Below are positions 22,203-30,296 of a DNA stretch of 45,213 nucleotides, in pieces. The DNA is taken from the IMG/VR virus record IMGVR_UViG_3300020452_000985, positions 1-45,213 of that record; one strand, 5' to 3'. Each line of letters begins with the position of its first letter. The stretch's first letter is position 1. The position numbers and the translations under genes are program-made. Below the pieces are notes generated by a model. The model ran no database searches. It saw nothing but the letters and a program-made list of their open reading frames with translations, and was not told where the DNA came from. The DNA is from a virus.

Positions 22203-22748
22203 TTACCAAGGATTAGTACTTTTTAATCCTAATTGCTTTCCAAATAATGAAGGTCCATAACATGCCCAAAAGCCTGCTTTGTTAGGATCCATTTTTTTCT
22301 TTTGATCACATTGGTGTCTTGCCCAAAAACTAGCGGCTCTACCTGGATCATCATTCTTTACTGCTAATTTAGGATCTCCCCATTCAATTTTCTTTGCAAC
22401 AATCTTTCCTGTTTCTTTATCGGTTCTTCCACTGTTACGATAAACAATAAACTTTCTGTTACCTCCTCTTTCTGGTGAATCAAGTTTAACATTTTTAGTT
22501 CTTCCTGATTTACGATCTTTATAAATAGCAGCCTTTCCTACTTCAAGGTTTTTAGACATCCACCCACCTTTACCTTTTAATATAAGATTACCTTCATCCC
22601 AGTATTGTTTTGCTTCCTCAAATAATTTACCATGAGCATCAGATCCTAAACGAAAAACAGTATCTTCTAAACCTATACCATTATCTACATGATACTTAAG
22701 TTCTTCAGATACTTTATCAAAATCCTTAAAGCCTTTTACAAATTTCAT
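22203..22748 (-). CDS. Putative internal protein with phage ARHxC...GFWAC domain
   Basis: A 181-residue protein starting MKFVKGFKDFDKVSEELKYH, again in the style of the neighbouring N-termini. The C-terminal half contains RKFIVYRNSGRT, AASFWARHQCDQKKKMDPNK and AGFWACYGPSLFGKQLGL. This is a recurring domain in marine phage and phage-derived proteins (A-R-H-x-C-x-x-K-K...G-Y/F-W-x-C), with its conserved His and two Cys suggesting a metal site. It abuts the next gene upstream by sharing one base. Virion location is inferred from context. Confidence 0.62.
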   Translation of the reverse strand: MKFVKGFKDFDKVSEELKYHVDNGIGLEDTVFRLGSDAHGKLFEEAKQYWDEGNLILKGKGGWMSKNLEVGKAAIYKDRKSGRTKNVKLDSPERGGNRKFIVYRNSGRTDKETGKIVAKKIEWGDPKLAVKNDDPGRAASFWARHQCDQKKKMDPNKAGFWACYGPSLFGKQLGLKSTNPW

Positions 22749-24412
22749 TACTTAGGTAAACCTGTTGTTTTTAGTTTCTTATCTTGCCCTTTATCGATAA
22801 CTTCTTTAGCAATATCAGCATCAGCTCCAAACTTTCCTTTAGGCCCATTCTTTTTAGGATTATCTAAAGGCCTTCCCCAAGTACCAGGAGCTTTAGTTAA
22901 AAATGAATTAACTCTAGCATAACCCCACTGTTCTTGGCCGGCACCAGGTCTATGTCCACTTTTCCATGCGGCCATACCTCTTCTCATTACCAATCTTAAT
23001 AAGGGTAATGCTACACCAGTCTGTTCGGATTTCTTTTTAAGACCAGTTTCTATTCCTTTTCCTTTAATAGGACCACGATCACCACTTGCCTTTTCTTCAA
23101 GACCTTCACCTAAACCTTCTTCATAAAGATCTTTTAACCAAGAATCCATATCTTTATTAGGTTTAACCTTATCACTAAACTCTTCATAAAACATTTTTCT
23201 AAACTGATTAAAGTTTTTAGCCTCCTCCATCATTACATGTAATTCACTCATTACACTTTCATTAGTAACCATTTCTTCTAAGGCTTCATCAGCATATAAA
23301 TCATCAAATGCTTTAGTGTGTTTAGATTTCTTTAAAAGTTTTTTACCTTTAGTATCACCTGGCATTTCTTTATAAGCATCTGGATTATCATCAGACATCT
23401 GAGATTGCTTTTTCATTTGATCCACCTTTTGACGAGCGGTTGATGTAGATATGCCTTTATAATATCCATCACCTTCAATTTTATCTTCAAAGGATTCCTT
23501 CTCCTTTTTCTTTTCTAATAAAAATTCTGTATATTTTTTAATAAAGTTCTTTTCGTTAACTACAGATTCTGCAAATGCTTCAATATCCCATTGAATTCTT
23601 TGTATTGGATCTTCACCTCTAAATTCTTTCTTAGCCCATTGTAATAGACCTGGTTCGTGCTTAGCGTTTTGAGCCATATCGAATGCATTTCTCCAACCAT
23701 CGTTTGACGCGACATCTTCTAACCATTGGTCATATTTCTTTCTATTCCATTTTACTTTAGCAACAGCTTTCTTGTGTGGGCCATCACCTAATTTAGAAGT
23801 AGCAGCCATATAACTGCCAGGTTTAAATACATCAAGATCTTTACCAGTCTTATCATATTTAATCTCTTTTCTAAATCTTCTTAATGAATAATTACCGCCT
23901 TCAATTTGTTTACGCCTTATAACTTCTCCTTGAGATGCACCGATAGCTATTTTCATTTCTTCTGCTTTTTTAGGATCTGTTTCAAAATGTAGATCTCTAA
24001 CTGCATTTTCAAGAACAGGATCATTTACATCCATAGCTTCAGTAACTTCTTCAGATTCAAATGCCATCTTAGCAAGCTTTTTCATATCTCTACTTTTAAG
24101 ACCATAACTCTGTAACCTATCTTCATCACCATACTCAATAAAGAATTTTTCCATATCCTTAGGTCCTTCTTGGTTTAATATTTCCATGTATCTCTCCATT
24201 GCATCTGGATCTTCTGGTAACCATTCATCCATTTTATTTAAAGCAATGTCAAATTTATTTTCATTAACTTCTTCATCTACAGGAACACAATTATTAACTC
24301 TTTTACCAGTTTTAGAAGATATCTTTGTTTTAGGAGATCCTATTTTATAACCATCCCAACAAGGGCCTGACTTTTCACATAAGAATTGCTCGTACTCTTT
24401 TATATGTTTCAT
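22748..24412 (-). CDS. Putative two-part prohead-processed polyprotein (554 aa)
   Basis: It starts MKHIKEYEQFLCEKSGPCWD, an excellent capsid-targeting-like peptide, followed by a CWDGYKIGSPKTK...GKRVNNCVP module known from marine phage proteins. Cut-like sites: EEVNE/N (48-51), EEVTE/A (121-125) and AESVVNE/K (281-287). Directly after the last, residues 289-300 repeat the targeting motif (NFIKKYTEFLLE), nearly identical to the N-terminus of 44747..45037. The C-terminus has RRGMAAWKSGHRPGAGQEQW and GYARVNSFL, another recurring phage domain. I start at ATG 24412; a TTG three codons earlier is less likely. It looks like a fusion of two packaged proteins. Confidence 0.68.
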   Translation of the reverse strand: MKHIKEYEQFLCEKSGPCWDGYKIGSPKTKISSKTGKRVNNCVPVDEEVNENKFDIALNKMDEWLPEDPDAMERYMEILNQEGPKDMEKFFIEYGDEDRLQSYGLKSRDMKKLAKMAFESEEVTEAMDVNDPVLENAVRDLHFETDPKKAEEMKIAIGASQGEVIRRKQIEGGNYSLRRFRKEIKYDKTGKDLDVFKPGSYMAATSKLGDGPHKKAVAKVKWNRKKYDQWLEDVASNDGWRNAFDMAQNAKHEPGLLQWAKKEFRGEDPIQRIQWDIEAFAESVVNEKNFIKKYTEFLLEKKKEKESFEDKIEGDGYYKGISTSTARQKVDQMKKQSQMSDDNPDAYKEMPGDTKGKKLLKKSKHTKAFDDLYADEALEEMVTNESVMSELHVMMEEAKNFNQFRKMFYEEFSDKVKPNKDMDSWLKDLYEEGLGEGLEEKASGDRGPIKGKGIETGLKKKSEQTGVALPLLRLVMRRGMAAWKSGHRPGAGQEQWGYARVNSFLTKAPGTWGRPLDNPKKNGPKGKFGADADIAKEVIDKGQDKKLKTTGLPK

Positions 24413-24414
24413 AA

Positions 24415-25476
24415 TTACCAAGCGTAATTTTTAGCCTTTACTTTTTTAGCATAATCAGTAAGTCTTTTAGCATAAGCTTTAACTTCTCTTGCATAATAGT
24501 TATCTTCTCTACCATCAGCCTTTGCATCTTTATCTTGTCTTTCGTAATCCTTATATCTTTGATAATCATCTAACATATTTCGGATGGCATTTGCACCGTC
24601 TTTAATTGATACAGATCCACCTCTAGGACTTTTGCCAATAACAAAGTTTCCGTATTGATCCATTTCACCTTTATCTAAAGCATCAGAGATATGTTGATTT
24701 AGCATTTCAATTGAATCTCTAACTGCTTTATCAATATCAGTCATTGCTGCTTTATCTTGCAAGATAGCAGTATACCTTTTACGGTTTTCATCTTTAATTT
24801 CTTTAGCAGTTTTTAAGGCAGTTGCACCCATTTTAGAATTTGCACGATCTGATTTTAATCCACTTACATCGTATTTGTCTCTTAAACTATTTAAATCTAA
24901 AACATATACACGAGTTGCGGCATCAATAAGATTCTTTCTTGTTACTTTAGGAGCAGGAGCACCGTCCCATCCATTATACAAAGAACGAGTTTCATAATCT
25001 TTTGCAAGAACTCCATATCTATCATCCGCACCTTTTCTGTGTCGGCTATAAGTTGATCCTCTATCCATTGCAAAACCGGACCACATACCAACTCCACCTC
25101 TAACAACAGAAAGTACAACTCCATATTTAGAAATGTTCTTTAAATCTAATGCACCTGGCAAATATTTTTTGTTTGCTTTTGCCCACTTAATGAAATTCTT
25201 GTCATCATCAACAAAGAATCCTACTTTATTAGGATCTTTAGCATCAGGACCTTTCCAATAAGCTGCTGGTGTGGTTGTAGTAAAATCTGAATCTGAAATT
25301 TTATCAATAGCAAGATTAGCAAATTTTTGCATGTCCTTTGCTAAATTACCGCTCCATCTTGATTTTAACCCATCTTGAGAAGCAAAATCTCTAAGAATAG
25401 ATGAACTAAATCTTTCGGTAATTAAATCAATTTGTAGAGACTCTTTAAATAATTTATAGTCTTTAATATGTTCCAT
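24415..25476 (-). CDS. Putative internal virion protein (353 aa)
   Basis: The N-terminus MEHIKDYKLFKESLQIDLIT ends in ITE/R, compatible with targeting-peptide removal after residue 21. The mature part is a mixed alpha/beta protein with YGVVLSVVRGGVGMWSGFAM, a GSTYSRHRKGADDRYG loop and a long helical C-terminus (DDYQRYKDYERQDKDAKADG, AKRLTDYAKKVKAK). It could carry an enzymatic fold similar to ADP-ribosyltransferase-like internal proteins, but I cannot show catalytic residues. A candidate late promoter at 25490-25508 precedes it, so it heads the block. Confidence 0.6.
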   Translation of the reverse strand: MEHIKDYKLFKESLQIDLITERFSSSILRDFASQDGLKSRWSGNLAKDMQKFANLAIDKISDSDFTTTTPAAYWKGPDAKDPNKVGFFVDDDKNFIKWAKANKKYLPGALDLKNISKYGVVLSVVRGGVGMWSGFAMDRGSTYSRHRKGADDRYGVLAKDYETRSLYNGWDGAPAPKVTRKNLIDAATRVYVLDLNSLRDKYDVSGLKSDRANSKMGATALKTAKEIKDENRKRYTAILQDKAAMTDIDKAVRDSIEMLNQHISDALDKGEMDQYGNFVIGKSPRGGSVSIKDGANAIRNMLDDYQRYKDYERQDKDAKADGREDNYYAREVKAYAKRLTDYAKKVKAKNYAW

Positions 25477-25489
25477 GTTAAATAGTTTG

Positions 25490-25508
25490 TTTTCTTTATT
25501 TATTCAAC
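25490..25508 (-). promoter_or_regulatory. Candidate late promoter, GTTGAATAAATAAAGAAAA
   Basis: This copy is identical over 19 bases to that at 12157-12175. The AATAAATA core lies 21 bases before the ATG of the 353-residue protein, the same distance as at the other site. It is entirely intergenic here. It probably drives the block of internal-protein-like genes 25476-20241. Confidence 0.58.
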
Positions 25509-25518
25509 AAGGAAGAAG

Positions 25519-25767
25519 TTATTTTTTAACTACAGGAGTTCCGTATTCTTGTCTGATTAATTTGAATATTTCCTCGTCTTGTCGAACTGTACCCATTTGA
25601 GTCCATTCATCATCTGAAATAACATGACCGACCCGTGAAGCCAGGCCGGTTTCTGTTATTAATGCATCTACACCTTTTGTGTACCACTCACGTATTCTAT
25701 TAATTCCACCGTCTTCATAAAGCCTTAAAACTTGTTCATTATCAATATGTCTTTTGTGGAATCCCAT
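25519..25767 (-). CDS. Hypothetical protein (82 aa)
   Basis: A soluble 82-residue protein beginning MGFHKRHIDNEQVLRLYEDG, with the middle RIREWYTKGVDALITETGLA and a C-terminal helix (QDEEIFKLIRQEYG). No family is recognised. It follows the 214-residue protein by two bases and precedes the late-promoter-like element, so it ends one transcript unit. Confidence 0.5.
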   Translation of the reverse strand: MGFHKRHIDNEQVLRLYEDGGINRIREWYTKGVDALITETGLASRVGHVISDDEWTQMGTVRQDEEIFKLIRQEYGTPVVKK

Positions 25768-25769
25768 AT

Positions 25770-26414
25770 TTACACGTTTTCTACTACTGGATCAACTTCA
25801 TCCATCAATTCATGTAACTCTTCTTCCATTTTTTGATACTCATCAATTGCAACATCAAGAATAACATCTGGATGATTAACTTCTTGATCTAATTTAGCCA
25901 TTTCTGCATGATTTTCTCGAAGAGCCTGGTTATCTTCATGTACCTTTCCAACAACTTTAGAAAGATCTGAACCAAATGCAGCCATCATTTCTACAAAATC
26001 ACGAGCAGCAAAAAATCCTTTACCTTTCATTGAAGTAATCATTGACCAAAAGATAGTAATACTTGTACCTCTTAGTTTAATATTTCCATCCCAGTCCTTT
26101 TCTCTAGTTACTGGTTGTTGTTCTTTCATGTTAGAGTATAACATAATCAAACCTGTTGCAGTAGTATGACCCCAATCAGCCTCCTTTTCTAAAAACTTCA
26201 TTATTTGTTTATAAAGTTTTGCAGAACCTACAGGAATATCATACTCATTAGTTTGAAGATCTCTTAATAAATCTTCATTCTTTTTTAATGCAGCTCTTTT
26301 ATCAGCAATGATTTCACTCATCTTTCTTGGAGGAAGCTCATTAGCTAATTCTTGCTGTCCTTCTTTAGTATCATGCGGATGTACCGCATTTTCCATTTTA
26401 ATTGTTTTTGCCAT
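25770..26414 (-). CDS. Helical hypothetical protein (214 aa)
   Basis: A largely alpha-helical, charged protein. It has PPRKMSEIIADKRAALKKNE near residue 30, a central more hydrophobic helical part (SITIFWSMITSMKGKGFFAA, DFVEMMAAFGSDL), and a long acidic C-terminal coiled segment (EYQKMEEELHELMDEVDP). No signal peptide or clear membrane helix. No family is recognised; a scaffold or virion-assembly role is possible given the neighbours. It overlaps the zinc-ribbon gene upstream by 17 bases. Confidence 0.52.
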   Translation of the reverse strand: MAKTIKMENAVHPHDTKEGQQELANELPPRKMSEIIADKRAALKKNEDLLRDLQTNEYDIPVGSAKLYKQIMKFLEKEADWGHTTATGLIMLYSNMKEQQPVTREKDWDGNIKLRGTSITIFWSMITSMKGKGFFAARDFVEMMAAFGSDLSKVVGKVHEDNQALRENHAEMAKLDQEVNHPDVILDVAIDEYQKMEEELHELMDEVDPVVENV

Positions 26415-26655
26415 CTTTATTTGTTTTTGTTTTTGTTTTAGGCGGTGCAGCCTGAAATTCTTTATTAATATTTAAACATTTACTACATTCCATTGTATCC
26501 AAAGGTAATAATCTATCTTGGCCATCAGGTGAAATAAACCTACTAACTTTTCTTAAAAAGAAAGCTGGCCTAAATACATTATGACCGCATTCATCACATA
26601 CAATTTCTGTAGTAGAATCCAAATCAATATTCATCTGTTTACCTTCCATTGCCAT
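26398..26655 (-). CDS. Zinc-ribbon protein (85 aa)
   Basis: Two Cys pairs, VCDECGHNVF and MECSKCLNINK, separated by about 35 residues, form a typical zinc ribbon. Between them lies FRPAFFLRKVSRFISPDGQD. A Lys/Thr-rich tail ends the protein. Small ribbons of this type occur widely in phages and can bind nucleic acid or protein partners. It overlaps the start of the 214-residue protein gene. Confidence 0.68.
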   Translation of the reverse strand: MAMEGKQMNIDLDSTTEIVCDECGHNVFRPAFFLRKVSRFISPDGQDRLLPLDTMECSKCLNINKEFQAAPPKTKTKTNKDGKNN

Positions 26656-26662
26656 TATTTAA

Positions 26663-26929
26663 TTATATGGATTTTTTCTTTTTTGTTTTAATTTTGTTAA
26701 TTTCATTTAACTTATATTCTGAATCAATCCAATTATTATTTACATAATCCCATAAAGAATAACTTGGATGATCTGGAAATTTAGGGTGGGGTTGATTTTT
26801 AGCCCACCTTTTTGCTTTCTTAAATTCTTTAGGTGACCAACCAAAAGCTCCTTGGTGTTCAGGGAGAAGACCAAAAGGATTAAGAAAGAAACCTCTAATC
26901 CAATTTTTTATTTTATATAAAGTTTTCAT
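26663..26929 (-). CDS. Hypothetical protein (88 aa)
   Basis: A Trp- and Lys-rich protein (MKTLYKIKNWIRGFFLNPFG). The middle AFGWSPKEFKKAKRWAKNQP and the phrase HPSYSLWDYVNNNWIDSEYK resemble small basic helical phage proteins. The C-terminus is poly-Lys-like (KTKKKKS). No family is recognised. Its start overlaps the 50-residue gene stop by four bases (ATGA). Confidence 0.5.
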   Translation of the reverse strand: MKTLYKIKNWIRGFFLNPFGLLPEHQGAFGWSPKEFKKAKRWAKNQPHPKFPDHPSYSLWDYVNNNWIDSEYKLNEINKIKTKKKKSI

Positions 26930-27078
26930 AAAGGAATTACAAAGGGAGATTTATTATTTCTTAAAGAGTTACCATAAGCTAATTTTTCAATAGGACTTAA
27001 ACCTTCATACCAACTATGAAAATCTCCACCTTTAATAGTTCTAGATTCTTTTAAGATTCTTTGATTAATTTCTTTCAT
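26926..27078 (-). CDS. Small hypothetical protein (50 aa)
   Basis: The frame runs MKEINQRILKESRTIKGGDF to a C-terminal SPFVIPL, with the phrase HSWYEGLSPIEKLAYGNSLR in the middle. It fills what would otherwise be an almost 190-base gap and ends with an ATGA overlap into the next gene. A promoter-like motif shared with 6671-6691 lies directly before it. No family is recognised. Confidence 0.58.
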   Translation of the reverse strand: MKEINQRILKESRTIKGGDFHSWYEGLSPIEKLAYGNSLRNNKSPFVIPL

Positions 27079-27080
27079 AT

Positions 27081-27100
27081 CTATTTATTATTATATGTAA
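27081..27100 (-). promoter_or_regulatory. Candidate phage promoter, shared TTACATATAATAATAAAT motif
   Basis: On the minus strand TTACATATAATAATAAAT continues into AG and ends three bases before the ATG at 27078. The 18-base core is identical to the copy at 6671-6691. It lies after the end of the glycan block (stop at 27115), a logical place for a new transcript to start. Confidence 0.45.
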
Positions 27101-27114
27101 TTTTAAAGAATTGT

Positions 27115-27720
27115 TTAAAGATATCCTTTAGCTATTTTTCCTAAATAACCACTATGGTGCCTCTTAGCATATTCTGCTTTTGTAAATTTAATTTTTTTCA
27201 TTAATTCAACAACTAAGATATCACCTATCACTGTCATAAGAGTTGTAGATATAGTTGGTGTTAATCCTAAAGGACAAATTTCTTCAGCATCTCCTATATG
27301 TAAAATGATATCTGATTTCATTGCTAATGGACTTTCCTTATTACCTGTAATAGAAATAATACTAATATCAGAATACATTTGTTTAGATAATTCTACTAAT
27401 TCTAAAATTTCTCGTGTTTTTCCAGAGTTAGATAATAAAATAAGTACATCGTTCTTTTGAAGTATTCCTAGATCACCATGTTGAGCTTCGGTAGGATGCA
27501 AGTAAAATGCTGGAGTTCCTGTAGAACTAAAAGTTGTAGCAATGTTTAAAGCAATTTGGCCAGCTTTACCTATTCCTGATAATATTACCTTTCCATTAGG
27601 ACCTAAGCTATGAACTTTATTTCTAATTCTATTAATAGCCAATTCAAAAGAAAAGTCAATAGGGATATTTTTTATTGCCTCTATTTCCTTTTCAATTAAT
27701 TCCTTAATGTCTTCTTTCAT
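27115..27720 (-). CDS. kdsD: D-arabinose-5-phosphate isomerase-like SIS protein
   Basis: KdsD/KpsF/GutQ proteins interconvert ribulose-5-phosphate and arabinose-5-phosphate, the KdsA substrate. The 201-residue protein carries the SIS domain with VILSGIGKAGQIALNIATTF, SSTGTPAFYLHPTEAQHGDL (including the catalytic-site His) and DVLILLSNSGKTREILEL. It lacks the two C-terminal CBS domains of full-length KdsD, a form known in other bacteria. I start at 27720, where TAATG links it to the Gmd stop. It completes a KDO pathway with genes more than 24 kb away in the window. Confidence 0.85.
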   Translation of the reverse strand: MKEDIKELIEKEIEAIKNIPIDFSFELAINRIRNKVHSLGPNGKVILSGIGKAGQIALNIATTFSSTGTPAFYLHPTEAQHGDLGILQKNDVLILLSNSGKTREILELVELSKQMYSDISIISITGNKESPLAMKSDIILHIGDAEEICPLGLTPTISTTLMTVIGDILVVELMKKIKFTKAEYAKRHHSGYLGKIAKGYL

Positions 27721-28712
27721 TATCTTAAGGATTCCTTGCCTTGTAAAACATCCATCCAATGATCACACATTTCATGCATCATAGATTCAAAAGTATATTC
27801 TGGTTTCCATCCTAAAGTTTCTCTAATTTTTGTAGAGTCACCTTTAAGATATGGTAATTCTTCAGGTCTTAAAAATTTAGGATTTTGTACTACATAGTCC
27901 TTATAATCTAAATCTAAATATTTAAATACTAATTCACACATTTCTCTAACAGAATGAGTTTCCATTGTTGATACTACAAAATCATCTGCTTCATCATGAT
28001 TTAAAATAGCATGCATTGCTCTTACATAATCTTTTGAATGTCCCCAATCTCTATAAGAATCCATATTACCTAATTCTAATTTATCTTGTAAACCTAATTT
28101 AATAGAACATGCAGCTTTTACAACTTTATTAGTTACAAAATTACTTCCTCTTCTTGGAGATTCGTGGTTAAATAAAATTCCGTTAACTGCATGAAGTTTA
28201 TGAGCTCTTCGGTAATGTCTTACAATATTATAACCAAATACTTTAGAACATCCATAAGGTGATACAGGATTCATTATACTCGTTTCTCTTTGGAAGCCAT
28301 CATCTTCAACAGTTAAACCAAACATTTCAGAAGAAGATGCTTGATAAAATTTAGCTGTAGGACAGGCTCTTCGGTATGCTTCTAATATATTTAATACACC
28401 TAATGCATTTGTTTGAACGGTATATTGAGGAACATCAAAACTAACTCTAACATGACTTTGTGCAGCTATGTTATAAATTTCATCAGGTTGTATTTCTCCA
28501 AGTAATCTTTCTAAACTACCTTGATCGGATAAGTCTCCATAATGAGTTGTTAATTGGCCACTCTCATAAGCTGTAGTTAACCTGGCTGATTGATTTTCAG
28601 ATGTTGAATTTCTTCTTACAATACCATGTACTTCATAACCTAGACCTAGTAGGTATTCTGATAAGTATGATCCATCTTGACCATTAATTCCTGTTATAAA
28701 TGCTTTTTTCAT
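27720..28712 (-). CDS. gmd: GDP-mannose 4,6-dehydratase
   Basis: Gmd turns GDP-D-mannose into GDP-4-keto-6-deoxymannose, the precursor of GDP-fucose, GDP-rhamnose and GDP-perosamine. The 330-residue protein has the NAD(P) loop FITGINGQDGSYLSEYLLGL, the RRNS arginine segment, IYNIAAQSHVRVSFDVP, the catalytic SSSEMFG and YGCSKVFGYNIVRHYR, and FNHESPRRG. All are diagnostic for Gmd. Length is close to usual (340-370). GDP-fucose synthase (Fcl) is not found in the window, so the host or another phage gene must finish the pathway. Confidence 0.93.
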   Translation of the reverse strand: MKKAFITGINGQDGSYLSEYLLGLGYEVHGIVRRNSTSENQSARLTTAYESGQLTTHYGDLSDQGSLERLLGEIQPDEIYNIAAQSHVRVSFDVPQYTVQTNALGVLNILEAYRRACPTAKFYQASSSEMFGLTVEDDGFQRETSIMNPVSPYGCSKVFGYNIVRHYRRAHKLHAVNGILFNHESPRRGSNFVTNKVVKAACSIKLGLQDKLELGNMDSYRDWGHSKDYVRAMHAILNHDEADDFVVSTMETHSVREMCELVFKYLDLDYKDYVVQNPKFLRPEELPYLKGDSTKIRETLGWKPEYTFESMMHEMCDHWMDVLQGKESLR

Positions 28713-28733
28713 TTTCTTTTTAATTTTATTTAA

Positions 28734-29369
28734 TTATCTAGTTTGAAGATATGGATCTATACCTTCTTCTTTTTTATTAAAGACTGCCATCTTAGTTAAA
28801 TCTGGCCAATCTGTTATTACCCATTGTTTAGGTTTTGATTTAACCGCGTCATCAAATTTATCCAATCCTAACTGAGCAGTTTCAGGTGTCATATAATAAT
28901 GATACCCATAAGATTCAATATCTTGATCCCTCCAAGGAATTTCAGGTAGTCTTCCATCATATGACATTTTCTTCAAGGCAATTGCATCTTCTTCATTATC
29001 ACAAAGTATAGCACCACCTCGACCTAAAGATAAGTGCTTTTGAAATTGAAAACTTAAACACATAAACGATCCTGGAATATAACTATCTTTTTTCCATAAT
29101 ACCGCTGCATCATAAATAGGTTTAAAATGTTCATTAACTTTATAATAATCTTGCCACTCTTCATCTCTCCAATTTAGTTTTATATTTAATTTGTTAGCCA
29201 AAAAAGGAACGGAGATATAAGTTCTTTTAGGAACTGAAATATAAGAAAGATTTTGAAGTCTTAAACATAATTCAATTCCATGAGTGCATGCATCAAGGCA
29301 TACAACATAAGGTGCTCCAAAAAATTCACCTAATCTTTTTTCTAATTGTGTTACGGATTTAAAACTCAT
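28734..29369 (-). CDS. Short DegT/DnrJ/EryC1-type sugar aminotransferase
   Basis: PLP-dependent sugar aminotransferase-like. FFGAPYVVCLDACTHGIELC matches the cofactor-phosphate-binding start, KPIYDAAVLWKKDSYIPG is the central Asp region, and SFQFQKHLSLGRGGAILC holds the PLP lysine with the G-x-G-G signature. At 211 residues it lacks the C-terminal half of the usual 370-400-residue enzyme, so it may be a minimal phage version or non-catalytic. Next to Gmd it could make a 4-amino-4,6-dideoxymannose (perosamine) derivative, but that is inference. Confidence 0.78.
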   Translation of the reverse strand: MSFKSVTQLEKRLGEFFGAPYVVCLDACTHGIELCLRLQNLSYISVPKRTYISVPFLANKLNIKLNWRDEEWQDYYKVNEHFKPIYDAAVLWKKDSYIPGSFMCLSFQFQKHLSLGRGGAILCDNEEDAIALKKMSYDGRLPEIPWRDQDIESYGYHYYMTPETAQLGLDKFDDAVKSKPKQWVITDWPDLTKMAVFNKKEEGIDPYLQTR

Positions 29370-29393
29370 AATCTATATTATTATATTATATAT

Positions 29394-30296
29394 TTATATT
29401 GTTGGAAGTATAAATTGTTTAAAAATAAAGTCTTCAGCATGCAAAAGTTTTTTAGCTTTTTTATAATTTTCTAATACAGCTTTTTCTTTACTCTTATATA
29501 AATCAATATCTAAATCATTTATATCAAAATTTTCATCCATGATAATAATACCATCCAAATTAAAAAAATCACCGATGTTTGGTATTCCATAATAAACAGG
29601 AATTGTACCAGTCATAAAGCAATCGGTTAATTTTTCTGTAAACATATTTGAATACGTAGCATTTTCCATTGCAATAGAAAAGTAATAATTTTTTAAACCT
29701 TCAGCCTTATCTTCAATTTCATGATAACCTCTACCATAATGATCAACTCCAAAGTTAGTATATTTTTTAATCATTTCTTGTCTATATTCATGAGCTTCAC
29801 ATAATACTTTATCCGAGGCAATCATAGATATAAGTTTATCTTTTTTAGGAAACTTTCCATTTTTAAAATACTTATCTTCTAAAAAAGATTTACCTGAACA
29901 CAATGTAAGCTGAAATATATCATCCATCTCAGCAAGCTTTTTATCATGAGTAAATACTTTAATAAATTTCTTCTTTAATTCTTCTATATTATTTTCACAC
30001 CATTCATATATAGAATATCTTTCTTTTATTTCTTCCTTTGCATAATAAGGCAATCTTTTAGTATGCCATTTATAATAAAAAGAAACAGGCCTAGCTTCAC
30101 ATAACCAACCATAATTTTTACCTTTACTATAAAAAGAAGAATATCTTCCAATTAATGCATCATCAATATGAATAGTAATCTTCGCCGTGGCTAATCCTTG
30201 TACCCAATCTACATATTTAGTAGGACTACCCGTTGAAGATATGGTATGCTGAAAGCCACCACCACTCATATTAATTTTTGTTTTCTTAATTGCCAT
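29394..30296 (-). CDS. GT10-family alpha-1,3/4-fucosyltransferase
   Basis: The 300-residue protein has the GT10 block YYFSIAMENATYSNMFTEKL, then TDCFMTGTIPVYYGIPNIGD, FFNLDGII. In the N-terminal half VDWVQGLATAKITIHIDD and the Tyr/Lys-rich segments are less conserved. It should use GDP-fucose and an oligosaccharide acceptor. It differs clearly from the other GT10 at 2578, so the two probably make different linkages. It overlaps the sulfotransferase-acyltransferase gene by 11 bases. Confidence 0.87.
   Translation of the reverse strand: MAIKKTKINMSGGGFQHTISSTGSPTKYVDWVQGLATAKITIHIDDALIGRYSSFYSKGKNYGWLCEARPVSFYYKWHTKRLPYYAKEEIKERYSIYEWCENNIEELKKKFIKVFTHDKKLAEMDDIFQLTLCSGKSFLEDKYFKNGKFPKKDKLISMIASDKVLCEAHEYRQEMIKKYTNFGVDHYGRGYHEIEDKAEGLKNYYFSIAMENATYSNMFTEKLTDCFMTGTIPVYYGIPNIGDFFNLDGIIIMDENFDINDLDIDLYKSKEKAVLENYKKAKKLLHAEDFIFKQFILPTI

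Noticed and set aside
28734-29369. DegT-type gene considered a frameshifted pseudogene
   Set aside because: Only half the usual length, but the PLP lysine region is intact, the stop is clean, and the next gene begins normally with no leftover C-terminal half in another frame that I could find.
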